Of a DNA stretch of 64,000 nt, positions 34,365-47,630 are shown one piece after another. Every line of letters begins with the position of its first letter. Position 1 is the stretch's first letter. Position numbers and translations under genes: made by a program. The DNA comes from Petrolisthes cinctipes (lineage: Eukaryota > Arthropoda > Malacostraca > Decapoda > Porcellanidae): the NCBI GenBank assembly GCA_033782935.1, contig JAWQEG010000259.1:4008001-4072000 (forward strand), read 5' to 3'. A model generated the notes under the pieces. That model was not told where the DNA came from. It did no database searches and worked only from the letters and a program-made list of their open reading frames with translations.

Positions 34365-35039
34365 GTGTTAGAGTATTTTCAAAATACAGGCCCAAAACAT
34401 GCTGAAAATCGATATTTTATTCCCAAAGTCAATATGTGCATGTATCTTCTGTACCCGTTTATATCTCAAATTCAGGCTCAAAACACTCGAAAATTCAATA
34501 TTTTGGGGTCCCAGAAGCAATCTGTACATGCCTACTCCGTGTTAGAGTATTTTCAAAATACATGCTCAAAACATACTGAAAATCGATCTTTTAGGTGCAC
34601 AAAAGTCGATATGTGCATGCATCTTCAGTACCCGTTTATATCTCAAATTCAGGCTCAAAACACCCGAAAATTCAATATTATGGGGTCCCAGAAGCAATCT
34701 GTACATGCCTACTCAGTGTTAAAGTATTTTCAAAATACAGGCCCAAAACATGCTGAAAATCGATATTTTAGATGCCTAAAGTCAATATGTGCATGTATCT
34801 TCTGTACCCGTTTATATCTCAAATTCAGGCTCAAAACACCCGAAAATTCAATATTTTGGGGTCCCAGAAGCAATCTGTACATGCCTACACAGTGCTAGAA
34901 TATTTTCAAAATATAGGCTAAAAACATGCTAAAAATCGACCTTTTAGGTGCCAAAAAATCGATATCTCAAATTCAGTCCCAAAACACCCGAAAATTCGAT
35001 ATTTAGAGGTCCCAAAAGGTATCTGTACATGCCTACTAC
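34365..35039 (+). repeat. Four-monomer unit B-A2-B2-C2 (675 bp)
   Basis: 34365-34538 is a B2-type monomer of 174 bp with tattttattcccaaag, a small loss in the gatgccc region. It is followed by A2 34539 (ttcaatattatggg), B2 34716 (gtgttaaag, agatgcctaaag) and C2 34892 (cgaccttttagg). A unit starting with B instead of A points to an exchange at 34364/34365. Confidence 0.87.
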
Positions 35040-38000
35040 GTGTTAGAGTATTTTCAAAATACAGGCCAAAAACATACTGAAAATCGATCTTTTAGGTGCC
35101 CAAAAGTCGATATGTGCATGCATCTTCTGTACCCGTTTATATCTCAAATTCTGGCCCTAAACACCCGAAAATTCGATATTTTGGGGTCCCAGAAGCGATC
35201 TGTACATGCCTACTCCGTGTTAGAGTATTTTCAAAATTCAGGCAAAAAACATGCTGAAAATCGATATTTTTGGTGCCCAAAGTCAATATGTGCATGTATC
35301 TTCTGTACCCGTTTATATCTGAAATTCAGGCTCAAAACACCCGAAAATTCAATATTTTGGGGTCCCAGAAGCAATCTGTACAGTGCTAGAATATTTTCAA
35401 AATATAGGCTAAAAACATGCTAAAAATCGATCTTTTAGGTGCCAAAAAATCGATATCTCAAATTCAGTCCCAAAACACCCGAAAATTCGATATTTAGAGG
35501 TCCCAGAAGCAATCTGTACATGCCTACTCCGTGTTAGAGTATTTTCAAAATACAGGCCAAAAACATACTGAAAATCGATCTTTTAGGTGCCCAAAAGTCG
35601 ATATGTGCATGCATCTTCTGTACCCGTTTATATCTCAAATTCTGGCCCTAAACACCCGAAAATTCGATATTTTGGGGTCCCAGAAGCGATCTGTACATGC
35701 CTACTCCGTGTTAGAGTATTTTCAAAATTCAGGCCCAAAACATGCTGAAAATCGATATTTTTGGTGCCCAAAGTCAATATGTGCATGTATCTTCTGTACC
35801 CGTTTATATCTCAAATTCAGGGTCAAAACACTCGAAAATTCAATATTTTGGGGTCCCAGAAGCAATCTGTACAGTGCTAGAATATTTTCAAAATATAGAC
35901 TAAAAACATGCTAAAAATCGATCTTTTAGGTGCCAAAAAGTTGATATCTCAAATTCAGTCCCAAAACACCCGAAAATTCGATATTTAGGGGTCCCAGAAG
36001 CGATCTGTACATGCCTACTCCGTGTTAGAGTATTTTCAAAATACATGCTCAAAACATACTGAAAAACGATCTTTTAGGTGCACAAAAGTCGATATGTGCA
36101 TGCATCTTCAGTACCCGTTTATATCTCAAATTCAGGCTCAAAACACCCGAAAATTCATTATTTTGGGGTCCCAGAAGCAATCTGTACATGCCTACTCAGT
36201 GTTAGAGTATTTTCAAAATACATGCCCAAAACATGCTGAAAATCGATATTTTAGATGCCCAAAGTCAATATGTGCATGTATCTTCTGTGCCCGTTTATAT
36301 CTCAAATTCAGGCTCAAAACACCCGAAAATTCAATATTTTGGGGTCCCAGAAGCAATCTGTACATGCCTACACAGTGCTAGAATATTTTCAAAATATAGG
36401 CTAAAAACATGCTAAAAATCGATCTTTTAGGTGCCAAAAAATCGATATCTCAAATTCAGTCCCAAAACACCCGAAAATTCGATAATTAGATGTCCCAGAA
36501 GCGATCTGTACATGCCTACTCCGTGTTAGAGTATTTTCAAAATACATGCTCAAAACATACTGAAAATCGATCTTTTAGGTGCCCAAAAGTCGATATGTGC
36601 ATGCATCTTCAGTACCCGTTTATATCTCAAATTCAGGCTCAAAACACCCGAAAAATCAATATTTTGGGGTCCCAGAAGCAATCTGTACATGCCTACTCAG
36701 TGTTAGAGTATTTTCAAAATACAGGCCCAAAACATGCTGAAAATCGATATTTTAGATGCCCAAAGTCAATATGTGCATGTATCTTCTGTACCCGTTTATA
36801 TCTCAAATTCAGGCTCAAAACACCCGAAAATTCAAAATTTTAGGGTCCCAGAAGCAATCTGTACATGCCTACACAGTGCTAGAATATTTTCAAAATATAG
36901 GCTAAAAACATGCTAAAAATCGACATTTTAGGTGCCAAAAAATCGATATCTCAAATTCAGTCCCAAAACACCCGAAAATTCGATATTTAGAGGTCCCAGA
37001 AGCAATCTGTACATGCCTACTCCGTGTTAGAGTATTTTCAAAATACAGGCCAAAAACATACTGAAAATCGATCTTTTAGGTGCCCAAAAGTCGATATGTG
37101 CATGCATCTTCTGTACCCGTTTATATCTCAAATTCTGGCCCTAAACACCCGAAAATTCGATATTTTGGGGTCCCAGAAGCGATCTGTACATGCCTACTCC
37201 GTGTTAGAGTATTTTCAAAATTCAGGCCCAAAACATGCTGAAAATCGATATTTTTGTTGCCCAAAGTCAATATGTGCATGTATCTTCTGTACCCGTTTAT
37301 ATCTCAAATTCAGGGTCAAAACACTCGAAAATTCAATATTTTGGGGTCCCAGAAGCAATCTGTACAGTGCTAGAATATTTTCAAAATATAGACTAAAAAC
37401 ATGCTAAAAATCGATCTTTTAGGTGCCAAAAAGTCGATATCTCAAATTCAGTCCCAAAACACCCGAAAATTCGATATTTAGGGGTCCCAGAAGCGATCTG
37501 TACATGCCTACTCCGTGTTAGAGTATTTTCAAAATACATGCTCAAAACATACTGAAAAACGATCTTTTAGGTGCACAAAAGTCGATATGTGCATGCATCT
37601 TCAGTACCCGTTTATATCTCAAATTCAGGCTCAAAACACCCGAAAATTCATTATTTTGGGGTCCCAGAAGCAATCTGTACATGCCTACTCAGTGTTAGAG
37701 TATTTTCAAAATACATGCCCAAAACATGCTGAAAATCGATATTTTAGATGCCCAAAGTCAATATGTGCATGTATCTTCTGTACCCGTTTATATCTCAAAT
37801 TCAGGCTCAAAACACCCGAAAATTCAATATTTGGGGGTCCCAGAAGCAATCTGTACATGCCTACACAGTGCTAGAATATTTCCAAAATATAGGCTAAAAA
37901 CATGCTAAAAATCGACATTTTAGGTGCCAAAAAATCGATATCTCAAATTCAGTCCCAAAACACCCGAAAATTCGATATTTAGATGTCCCAGAAGCGATCT

Positions 38001-40008
38001 GTACATGCCTACTCCGTGTTAGAGTATTTTCAAAATACATGCTCAAAACATACTGAAAATCGATCTTTTAGGTGCCCAAAAGTCGATATGTGCATGCATC
38101 TTCAGTACCCGTTTATATCTCAAATTCAGGCTCAAAACACCCGAAAATTCGATATTTTGGGTTCCCAGAAGCGATCTGTACTTGCCTACTCCGTGTTAGA
38201 GTATTTTCAAAATTCAGGCCCAAAAACATGCTGAAAATCGATATTTTTGATGCCCAAAGTCAATATGTGCATGTATCTTCTGTACCCGTTTATATCTCAA
38301 ATTCAGGCTCAAAACACCCGAAAATTCAATATTTTGGGGTCCCAGAAGCAATCTGTACATGCCTACTCAGTGCTCGAATATTTTCAAAATATAGGCTAAA
38401 AACATGCTAAAAATCGATCTTTTAGGTGCCAAAAAGTCGATCTCTCAAATTCAGTCCCAAAACACCCGAAAATTCGATATTTAGGGGTCCCAGAAGCGAT
38501 CTGTACATGCCTACTCCGTGTTAGAGTATTTTCAAAATACATGCTCAAAACATACTGAAAATCGATCTTTTAGGTGCACAAAAGTCGATATGTGCATGCA
38601 TCTTCAGTACCCGTTTATATCTCAAATTCAGGATCAAAACACCCGAAAATTCGATATTTTGGGGTCCCAGAAGCGATCTGTACATGCCTACTCCGTGTTA
38701 GAATATTTTCAAAATTCAGGCCCAAAACATGCTGAAAATCGATATTTTTGGTGCCCAAAGTCAATATGTGCATGTATCTTCTGTACCCGTTTATATCTCA
38801 AATTCAGGCTCAAAACACCCGAAAATTCAATATTTTGGGGTCCCAGAAGCAATCTGTACATGCCTACTCAGTGCTAGAATATTTTCAAAATATAGGCTAA
38901 AAACATGCTAAAAATCGATCTTTTAGGTGCCAAAAAGTCGATATCTCAAATTCAGTCCCAAAACACCCGAAAATTAGATATTTAGGGGTCCCAGAAGCGA
39001 TCTGTACATGCCTACTCCGTGTTAGAGTATTTTCAAAATACATGCTCAAAACATACTGAAAATCGATCTTTTAGGTGCACAAAAGTCGATATGTGCATGC
39101 ATCTTCAGTACCCGTTTATATCTCAAATTCAGGCTCAAATCACCCGAAAATTCAATATTTTGGGGTCCCAGAAGCAATCTGTACATGCCTACTCAGTGTT
39201 AGAGTATTTTCAAAATACAGGCCCAAAACATGCTGAAAATCGATATTTTAGATGCAAAAAGTCAATGTGCATATATCTTCTGTACCCGTTTATATCTCAA
39301 ATTCAGGCTCAAAACACCCGAAAATTCAATATTTTGGGGTCCCAAAAGCAATCTGTACATGCCTACACAGTGCTAGAATATTTTCAATATATAGGCTAAA
39401 AACATGCTAAAAATCGACATTTTAGGTGCCAAAAAATCGATATCTCAAATTCAGTTACAAAACACCCGAAAATTCGATATTTAGAGGTCCCAGAAGGTAT
39501 CTGTACATGCCTACTCCGTGTTAGAGTATTTTCAAAATACATGCTCAAAACATACTGAAAATCGATCTTTTAGGTGCCCAAAAGTCGATATGTGCATGCA
39601 TCTTCTGTACCCGTTTATATCTCAAATTCTGGCCCTAAACACCCGAAAATTCGATATTTTGGGGTCCCAGAAGCGATCTGTACATGCCTACTCCGTGTTA
39701 GAGTATTTTCAAAATTCAGGCCCAAAACATGCTGAAAATCGATATTTTTGGTGCCCAAAGTCAATATGTGCATGTATCTTCTGTACCCGTTTATATCTCA
39801 AATTCAGGCTCAAAACACACGAAAATTCAATAGTTTGGGGTCCCAGAAGCAATCTGTACAGTGCTAGAATATTTTTAAAATATAGGCTAAAAACATGCTA
39901 AAAATCGATCTTTTAGGTGCCAAAAAGTCGATATCTCAAATTCAGTCCCAAAACACCCGAAAATTCGATATTTAGGGGTCCCAGAAGCGATCTGTACATG
40001 CCTACTCC
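35040..40008 (+). repeat. Mostly regular tract with 491-bp type I units
   Basis: Units start at 35040 (491), 35531 (491), 36022, 36523, 37024 (491), 37515, 38016 (502), 38518, 39019 (499) and 39518 (491). It contains a 1493-bp tandem duplication (private marks gaaaaacgatc, attcattattttgg, cagggtcaaaacactcg, tagatgtccc). It also holds the first copy of a 2493-bp duplication (marks tgggttcccag, gtacttgcc, cagtgctcgaat, caggatcaaaac, gatgcaaaaagtcaatgtgc). Confidence 0.88.
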
Positions 40009-42511
40009 GTGTTAGAGTATTTTCAAAATACATGCTCAAAACATACTGAAAATCGATCTTTTAGGTGCACAGAAGTCGATATGTGCATGCATCTTCAGTA
40101 CCCGTTTATATCTCAAATTCAGGCTCAAAACACCCGAAAATTCAATATTTTGGGGTCCCAGAAGCAATCTGTACATGCCTACTCAGTGTTAGAGTATTTT
40201 CAAAATACAGGAACAAAACATGCTGAAAATCGATATTTTAGATGCCTAAAGTCAATATGTGCATGTATCTTCTGTACCCGTTTATATCTCAAATTCAGGC
40301 TCAAAACACCCGAAAATTCAATATTTGGGGGTCCCAGAAGCAATCTGTACATGCCTACACAGTGCTAGAATATTTTCAAAATATAGGCTAAAAACATGCT
40401 AAAAATCGACATTTTAGGTGCCAAAAAATCGATATCTCAAATTCAGTCCCAAAACACCCGAAAATTCGATATTTAGATGTCCCAGAAGCGATCTGTACAT
40501 GCCTACTCCGTGTTAGAGTATTTTCAAAATACATGCTCAAAACATACTGAAAATCGATCTTTTAGGTGCCCAAAAGTCGATATGTGCATGCATCTTCAGT
40601 ACCCGTTTATATCTCAAATTCAGGCTCAAAACACCCGAAAATTCGATATTTTGGGTTCCCAGAAGCGATCTGTACTTGCCTACTCCGTGTTAGAGTATTT
40701 TCAAAATTCAGGCCCAAAACATGCTGAAAATCGATATTTTTGGTGCCCAAAGTCAATATGTGCATGTATCTTCTGTACCCGTTTATATCTCAAATTCAGG
40801 CTCAAAACACCCGAAAATTCAATATTTTGGGGTCCCAGAAGCAATCTGTACATGCCTACTCAGTGCTCGAATATTTTCAAAATATAGGCTAAAAACATGC
40901 TAAAAATCGATCTTTTAGGTGCCAAAAAGTCGATATCTCAAATTCAGTCCCAAAACACCCGAAAATTCGATATTTAGGGGTCCCAGAAGCGATCTGTACA
41001 TGCCTACTCCGTGTTAGAGTATTTTCAAAATACATGCTCAAAACATACTGGAAATCGATCTTTTAGGTGCACAAAAGTCGATATGTGCATGCATCTTCAG
41101 TACCCGTTTATATCTCAAATTCAGGATCAAAACACCCGAAAATTCAATATTTTGGGGTCCCAGAAGCGATCTGTACATGCCTACTCCGTGTTAGAGTATT
41201 TTCAAAATTCAGGCCCAAAACATGCTGAAAATCGATATTTTTGGTGCCCAAAGTCAATATGTGCATGTATCTTCTGTACCCGTTTATATCTCAAATTCAG
41301 GCTCAAAACACCCGAAAATTCAATATTTTGGGGTCCCAGAAGCAATCTGTACATGCCTACTCAGTGCTAGAATATTTTCAAAATATAGGCTAAAAACATG
41401 CTAAAAATCGATCTTTTAGGTGCCAAAAAGTCGATATCTCAAATTCAGTCCCAAAACACCCGAAAATTCGATATTTAGGGGTCCCAGAAGCGATCTGTAC
41501 ATGCCTACTCCGTGTTAGAGTATTTTCAAAATACATGCTCAAAACATACTGAAAATCGATCTTTTAGGTGCACAAAAGTCGATATGTGCATGCATCTTCA
41601 GTACCCGTTTATATCTCAAATTCAGGCTCAAATCACCCGAAAATTCAATATTTTGGGGTCCCAGAAGCAATCTGTACATGCCTACTCAGTGTTAGAGTAT
41701 TTTCAAAATACAGGCCCAAAACATGCTGAAAATCGATATTTTAGATGCAAAAAGTCAATGTGCATATATCTTCTGTACCCGTTTATATCTCAAATTCAGG
41801 CTCAAAACACCCGAAAATTCAATATTTTGGGGTCCCAAAAGCAATCTGTACATGCCTACACAGTGCTAGAATATTTTCAATATATAGGCTAAAAACATGC
41901 TAAAAATCGACATTTTAGGTGCCAAAAAATCGATATCTCAAATTCAGTTACAAAACACCCGAAAACTCGATATTTAGAGGTCCCAGAAGGTATCTGTACA
42001 TGCCTACTCCGTGTTAGAGTATTTTCAAAATACATGCTCAAAACATACTGAAAATCGATCTTTTAGGTGCCTAAAAGTCGATATGTGCATGCATCTTCTG
42101 TACCCGTTTATATCTCAAATTCTGGCCCTAAACACCCGAAAATTCGATATTTTGGGGTCCCAGAAGCGATCTGTACATGCCTACTCCGTGTTAGAGTATT
42201 TTCAAAATTCAGGCCCAAAACATGCTGAAAATCGATATTTTTGGTGCCCAAAGTCAATATGTGCATGTATCTTCTGTACCCGTTTATATCTCAAATTCAG
42301 GCTCAAAACACCCTTAAATTCAATATTTTGGGGTCCCAGAAGCAATCTATACATGCCTACACAGTGCTAGAATATTTTCAAAATATAGGATAAAAACATG
42401 CTAAAAATCGACATTTTAGGTGCCAAAAAATCGATATCTCAAATTCAGTCCCAAAACACCCGAAAATTCGATATTTAGAGGTCCCAGAAGCGATCTGTAC
42501 ATGCCTACTCC
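40009..42511 (+). repeat. Regular tract, second copy of the 2493-bp duplication
   Basis: Units start at 40009, 40510, 41011, 41512 (499) and 42011. From about 40308 to 42190 they repeat about 37815-39697, including atatttgggggtcc, tagatgtccc, gtacttgcc, gctcgaat, aaatcacccg, gcaaaaagtcaatgtgcat, caatatataggc and cagttacaaaac. Unit 42011 departs in its B monomer (cacccttaaattc). Confidence 0.88.
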
Positions 42512-43336
42512 GTGTTAGAGTATTTTCAAAATACATGCTCAAAACATACTGAAAATCGATCTTTTAGGTGCCCAAAAGTCGATATGTGCATGCATCTTCA
42601 GTACCCGTTTATATCTCAAATTCAGGCTCAAAACACCCGAAAATTCGATATTTTGGGGTCCCAGAAGCGATCTGTACATGCCTACTCCGTGTTAGAGTAT
42701 TTTCAAAATTCAGGCCCAAAACATGCTGAAAATCGATATTTTTGGTGCCCAAAGTCAATATGTGCATGTATCTTCTGTACCCGTTTATATCTCAAATTCA
42801 GGCTCAAAACACCCGAAAATTCAATATTTTGGGGTCCCAGAAGCAATCTGTACATGCCTACTCAGTGCTAGAATATTTTCAAAATATAGGCTAAAAACAT
42901 GCTAAAAATCGATCTTTTAGGTGCCAAAAAGTCGATATCTCAAATTCAGGCTCAAAACACCCGAAAATTCAATATTTTGGGGTCCCAGAAGCAATCTGTA
43001 CATGCCTACTCAGTGTTAGAGTATTTTCAAAATACAGGCCCAAAACATGCTGAAAATCGATATTTTAGATGCCCAAAGTCAATATGTGCATGTATCTTCT
43101 GTACCCGTTTATATCTCGAATTCAGGCTCAAAACACCCGAAAATTCAATATTTTGGGGTCCCAGAAGCAATCTGTACATGCCTACACAGTGCTAGAATAT
43201 TTTCAAAATATAGGCTAAAAACATGCTAAAAATCGACATTTTAGGTGCCAAAAAATCGATATCCCAAATTCAGTCCCAAAACACCCGAAAATTCGATATT
43301 TAGAGGTCCCAGAAGGTATCTGTACATGCCTACTCC
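42512..43336 (+). repeat. Five-monomer unit with a C/A2 fusion (825 bp)
   Basis: The order is A (42512), B1 (42689), a 148-bp fusion (42865-43012), B2 (43013) and C2 (43189). The fusion has a C1 front with the 29-bp deletion (aaaaagtcgatatctcaaat) and an A2 back (caggctcaaaac, ttcaatattttgggg). The crossover lies close to ctcaaattcag, the boundary between the half-monomers. Confidence 0.87.
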
Positions 43337-45321
43337 GTGTTAGAGTATTTTCAAAATACATGCTCAAAACATACTGATAATCGATCTTTTAGGTGCCCAA
43401 AAGTCGATATGTGCATGCATCTTCTGTACCCTTTTATATCTCAAATTCTGGCCCTAAACACCCGAAAATTCAATATTTTGGGGTCCCAGAAGCGATCTGT
43501 ACATGCCTACTCCGTGTTAGAGTATTTTCAAAATTCAGGCCCAAAACATGCTGAAAATCGATATTTTTGGTGCCCGAAGTCAATATGTGCATGTATCTTC
43601 TGTACCCGTTTATATCTCAAATTCAGGCTGAAAACACCCGAAAATTCAATATTTTGGGGTCCCAGAAGCAATCTGTACAGTGCTAGAATATTTTCAAAAT
43701 ATAGGCTAAAAACATGCTAAAAATCGATCTTTTAGGTGCCAAAAAGTCGATATCTCAAATTCAGTCCCAAAACACCCGAAAATTCGATATTTAGGGGTCC
43801 CAGAAGCGATCTGTACATGCCTACTCCGTGTTAGAGTATTTTCAAAATACATGCTCAAAACATACTGAAAATCGATCTTTTAGGTGCACAAAAGTCGATA
43901 TGTGCATGCATCTTCAGTACCCATTTATATCTCAAATTCAGGCTCAAAACACCCGAAAATTCAATATTTTAGGGTCCCAGAAGCAATCTGTACATGCCTA
44001 CTCAGTGTTAGAGTATTTTCAAAATACAGGCCCAAAACATGCTGAAAATCGATATTTTAGATGCCCAAAGTCAATATGTGCATGTATCTTCTGTACCCGT
44101 TTATATCTCAAATTCAGGCTCAAAACACCCGAAAATTCAATATTTTGGGGTCCCAGAAGCAATCTGTACATGCCTACACAGTGCTAGAATATTTTCAAAA
44201 TATAGGCTAAAAACATGCTAAAAATCGACATTTTAGGTGCCAAAAAATCGATATCTCAAATTCAGTCCCAAAACACCCGAAAATTCGATATTTAGAGGTC
44301 CCAGAAGGTATCTGTACATGCCTACTCCGTGTTAGAGTATTTTCAAAATACAGGCCAAAAACATACTGAAAATCGATCTTTTAGGTGCCCAAAAGTCGAT
44401 ATGTGCATGCATCTTCTGTACCCGTTTATATCTCAAATTCTGGCCTTAAACACCCGAAAATTCGATATTTTGGGGTCCCAGAAGCGATCTGTACATGCCT
44501 ACTCCGTGTTAGAGTATTTTCAAAATACAGGCCCAAAACATGCTGAAAATCGATATTTTAGATGCCCAAAGTCAATATGTGCATGTATCTTCTGTACCCG
44601 TTTATATCTCAAATTCAGGCTCAAAACACCCGAAAATTCAATTATTTTGGGGTCCCAGAAGCAATCTGTACATTGCTAGAATATTTTCAAAATATAGGCT
44701 AAAAACATGCAAAAAATCGATCTTTTAGGTGCCAAAAAGTCGATATCTCAAATTCAGTCCCAAAACACCCGAAAATTCGATATTTAGGGGTCCCAGAAGG
44801 TATCTGTACATGCCTACTCCGTGTTAGAGTATTTTCAAAATACATGCTCAAAACATACTGAAAATCGATCTTTTAGGTGCACAAAAGTCGATATGTGCAT
44901 GCATCTTCAGTACCCGTTTATATCTCAAATTCTGGCTCAAAACACCCGAAAATTCAATATTTTGGGGTCCCAGAAGCAATCTGTACATGCCTACTCAGTG
45001 TTAGAGTATTTTCAAAATACAGGCCCAAAACATGCAGAAAATCGATATTTTAGATGCCCAAAGTCAATATGTGCATGTATCTTCTGTACCCGTTTATATC
45101 TCAAATTCAGGCTCAAAACACCTGAAAATTCAATATTTTGGGGTCCCAGAAGCAATCTGTACATGCCTACACAGTGCTAGAATATTTTCAAAATATAGGC
45201 TAAAAACATGCAAAAAATCGACATTTTAGGTGCCAAAAAATCGATATCTCAAATTCAGTCCCAAAACACCCGAAAATTCGATATTTAGAGGTCCCAGAAG
45301 GTATCTGTACATGCCTACTCC
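43337..45321 (+). repeat. Regular I/II tract
   Basis: Units start at 43337 (491), 43828 (501), 44329 (492) and 44821 (501). Unit 43337 is an A2/A1 mosaic (catgctcaaaacatactg followed by tctggccctaaac). Unit 44329 has a B2-type B after A1, an inserted T in attattttgggg, and gtacattgctag at the B/C join. Its C has catgcaaaaaatcg, shared with 44821. Confidence 0.87.
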
Positions 45322-47630
45322 GTGTTAGAGTATTTTCAAAATACAGGCCAAAAACATACTGAAAATCGATCTTTTAGGTGCCCAAAAGTCGATATGTGCA
45401 TGCATTTTCTGTACCCGTTTATATCTCAAATTCTGGCCCTAAACACCCGAAAATTCGATATTTTGGGGTCCCAGAAGCGATCTGTACATGCCTACTCCGT
45501 GTTAGAGTATTTTCAAAATTCAGGCCCAAAACATGCTGAGAATCGGTATTTTAGATGCCCAAAGTCAATATGTACATGTATCTTCTGTACCCGTTTATAT
45601 CTCAAATTCAGGCTCAAAACACCCAAAAATTCAATATTTTGGGGTCCCAGAAGCAATCTGTACATGCCTACACAGAGCTATAATATTTTCAAAATATAGG
45701 TTAAAAACATGCTAAAAATCGATCTTTTAGGTGCCAAAAAGTCGATATCTCAAATTCAGTCCCAAAACACCCGAAAATTCGATATTTAGGTGTCCCAGAA
45801 GCGATCTGTACATGCCTACTCCGTGTTAGAGTATTTTCAAAATACATGCTCAAAACATACTGAAAATCGATCTTTTAGGTGCACAAAAGTCGATATGTGC
45901 ATGCATCTTCAGTACCCGTTTATATCTCAAATTCAGGCTCAAAACTCCCGAAAATTCAATATTTTGGGGTCCCAGAAGCAATCTGTACATGCCTACTCAG
46001 TGTTAGAGTATTTTCAAAATACAGGCCCAAAACATGCTGAAAATCGATATTTTAGATGCCCAAAGTCAATATGTGCATGTATCTTCTGTACCCGTTTATA
46101 TCTCAAATTCAGGCTCAAAACACCCGAAAATTCAATATTTTGGGGTCCCAGAAGCAATCTGTACAGTGCTAGAATATTTTCAAAATATAGGCTAAAAACA
46201 TGCTAAAAATCGATCTTTTAGGTGCCAAAAAGTCGATATCTCAAATTCAGTCCCAAAACACCCGAAAATTCGATATTTAGGGGTCCCAGAAGCGATCTGT
46301 ACATGCCTACTCCGTGTTATAGTATTTTCAAAATACATGCTCAAAACATACTGAAAATCGATCTTTTAGGTGCGCAAAAGTCGATATGTGCATGCATCTT
46401 CAGTACCCGTTTATATCTCAAATTCAGGCTCAAAACATCCGAAAATTCAATATTTTGGGGTCCCAGAAGCAATCTGTACATGCCTACACAGTGCTAGAAT
46501 ATTTTCAAAATATAGGCTAAAAACATGCTGAAAATCGACATTTTAGGTGCCAAAAAATCGATATCTCAAATTCAGTCCCAAAACACCCGAAAATTCGATA
46601 TTTAGAGGACCCAGAAGGTATCTGTACATGCCTACTCCGTGTTAGAGTATTTTCAAAATACAGGCCAAAAACATACTGAAAATCGATCTTTTAGGTGCCC
46701 AAAAGTCGATATGTGCATGAATCTTCTGTACCCGTTTATATCTCAAATTCTGGCCCTAAACACCCGAAAATTCGATATTTTGGGGTCCCAAAAGCGATCT
46801 GTACATGCCTACTACGTGTTAGAGTATTTTCAAAATTCAGGCCCAAAACATGCTGAAAATCGATATTTTTGGTGCCCAAAGTCAATATGTGCATGTATCT
46901 TCTGTACCCGTTTATATCTCAAATTCAGGCTCAAAACACCCGAAAATTCAATATTTTAGGGTCCTAGAAGCAATCTGTACAGTGCTAGAATATTTTCAAA
47001 ATATAGGCTAAAAACATGCTAAAAATCGATCTTTTAGGTGCCAAAAAGTCGATATCACAAATTCAGTCCCAAAACACCCGAAAATTCGATATTTAGGGGT
47101 CCCAGAAGCGATCTGTACATGCCTACTCCGTGTTAGAGTATTTTCAAAATACATGCTCAAAACATACTGAAAATCGATCTTTTAGGTGCACAAAAGTCGA
47201 TATGTGCATGCATCTTCAGTACCCGTTTATATCTCAAATTCAGGCTCAAAACACCCGAAAAATCAATATTTTGGGGTCCCAGAAGCAATCTGTACATGCC
47301 TACTCAGTGTTAGAATATTTTCAAAATACAGGCCCAAAACATGCTGAAAATCGATATTTTAGATGCCCAAAGTCAATATGTGCATGTATCTTCTGTACCC
47401 GTTTATATCTCAAATTCAGGCTCAAAACACCCGAAAATTCAATATTTTGGGGTCCCAGAAGCAATCTGTACATGCCTACACAGTGCTAGAATATTTTCAA
47501 AATATAGGCTAAAAACATGCTAAAAATCGACATTTTAGGTGCCAAAAAATCGATATCTCAAATTCAGTCCCAAAACACCCGAAAATTCGATATTTAGAGG
47601 TCCAAGAAGGTATCTGTACATGCTTACTCC
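45322..47630 (+). repeat. Tandem duplication, copy 1 (2309 bp)
   Basis: Unit lengths are 501, 491, 325, 491 and 501. Private marks are gctgagaatcggtatt, caatatgtacatgtatc, cacagagct, ataggttaaaaac, aaaactcccg, acatgctgaaaatcgacatt, agaggacccag, gtcctagaag, gatatcacaaattc and gaaaaatcaatatt. 46314 starts gtgttatag. Confidence 0.9.
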
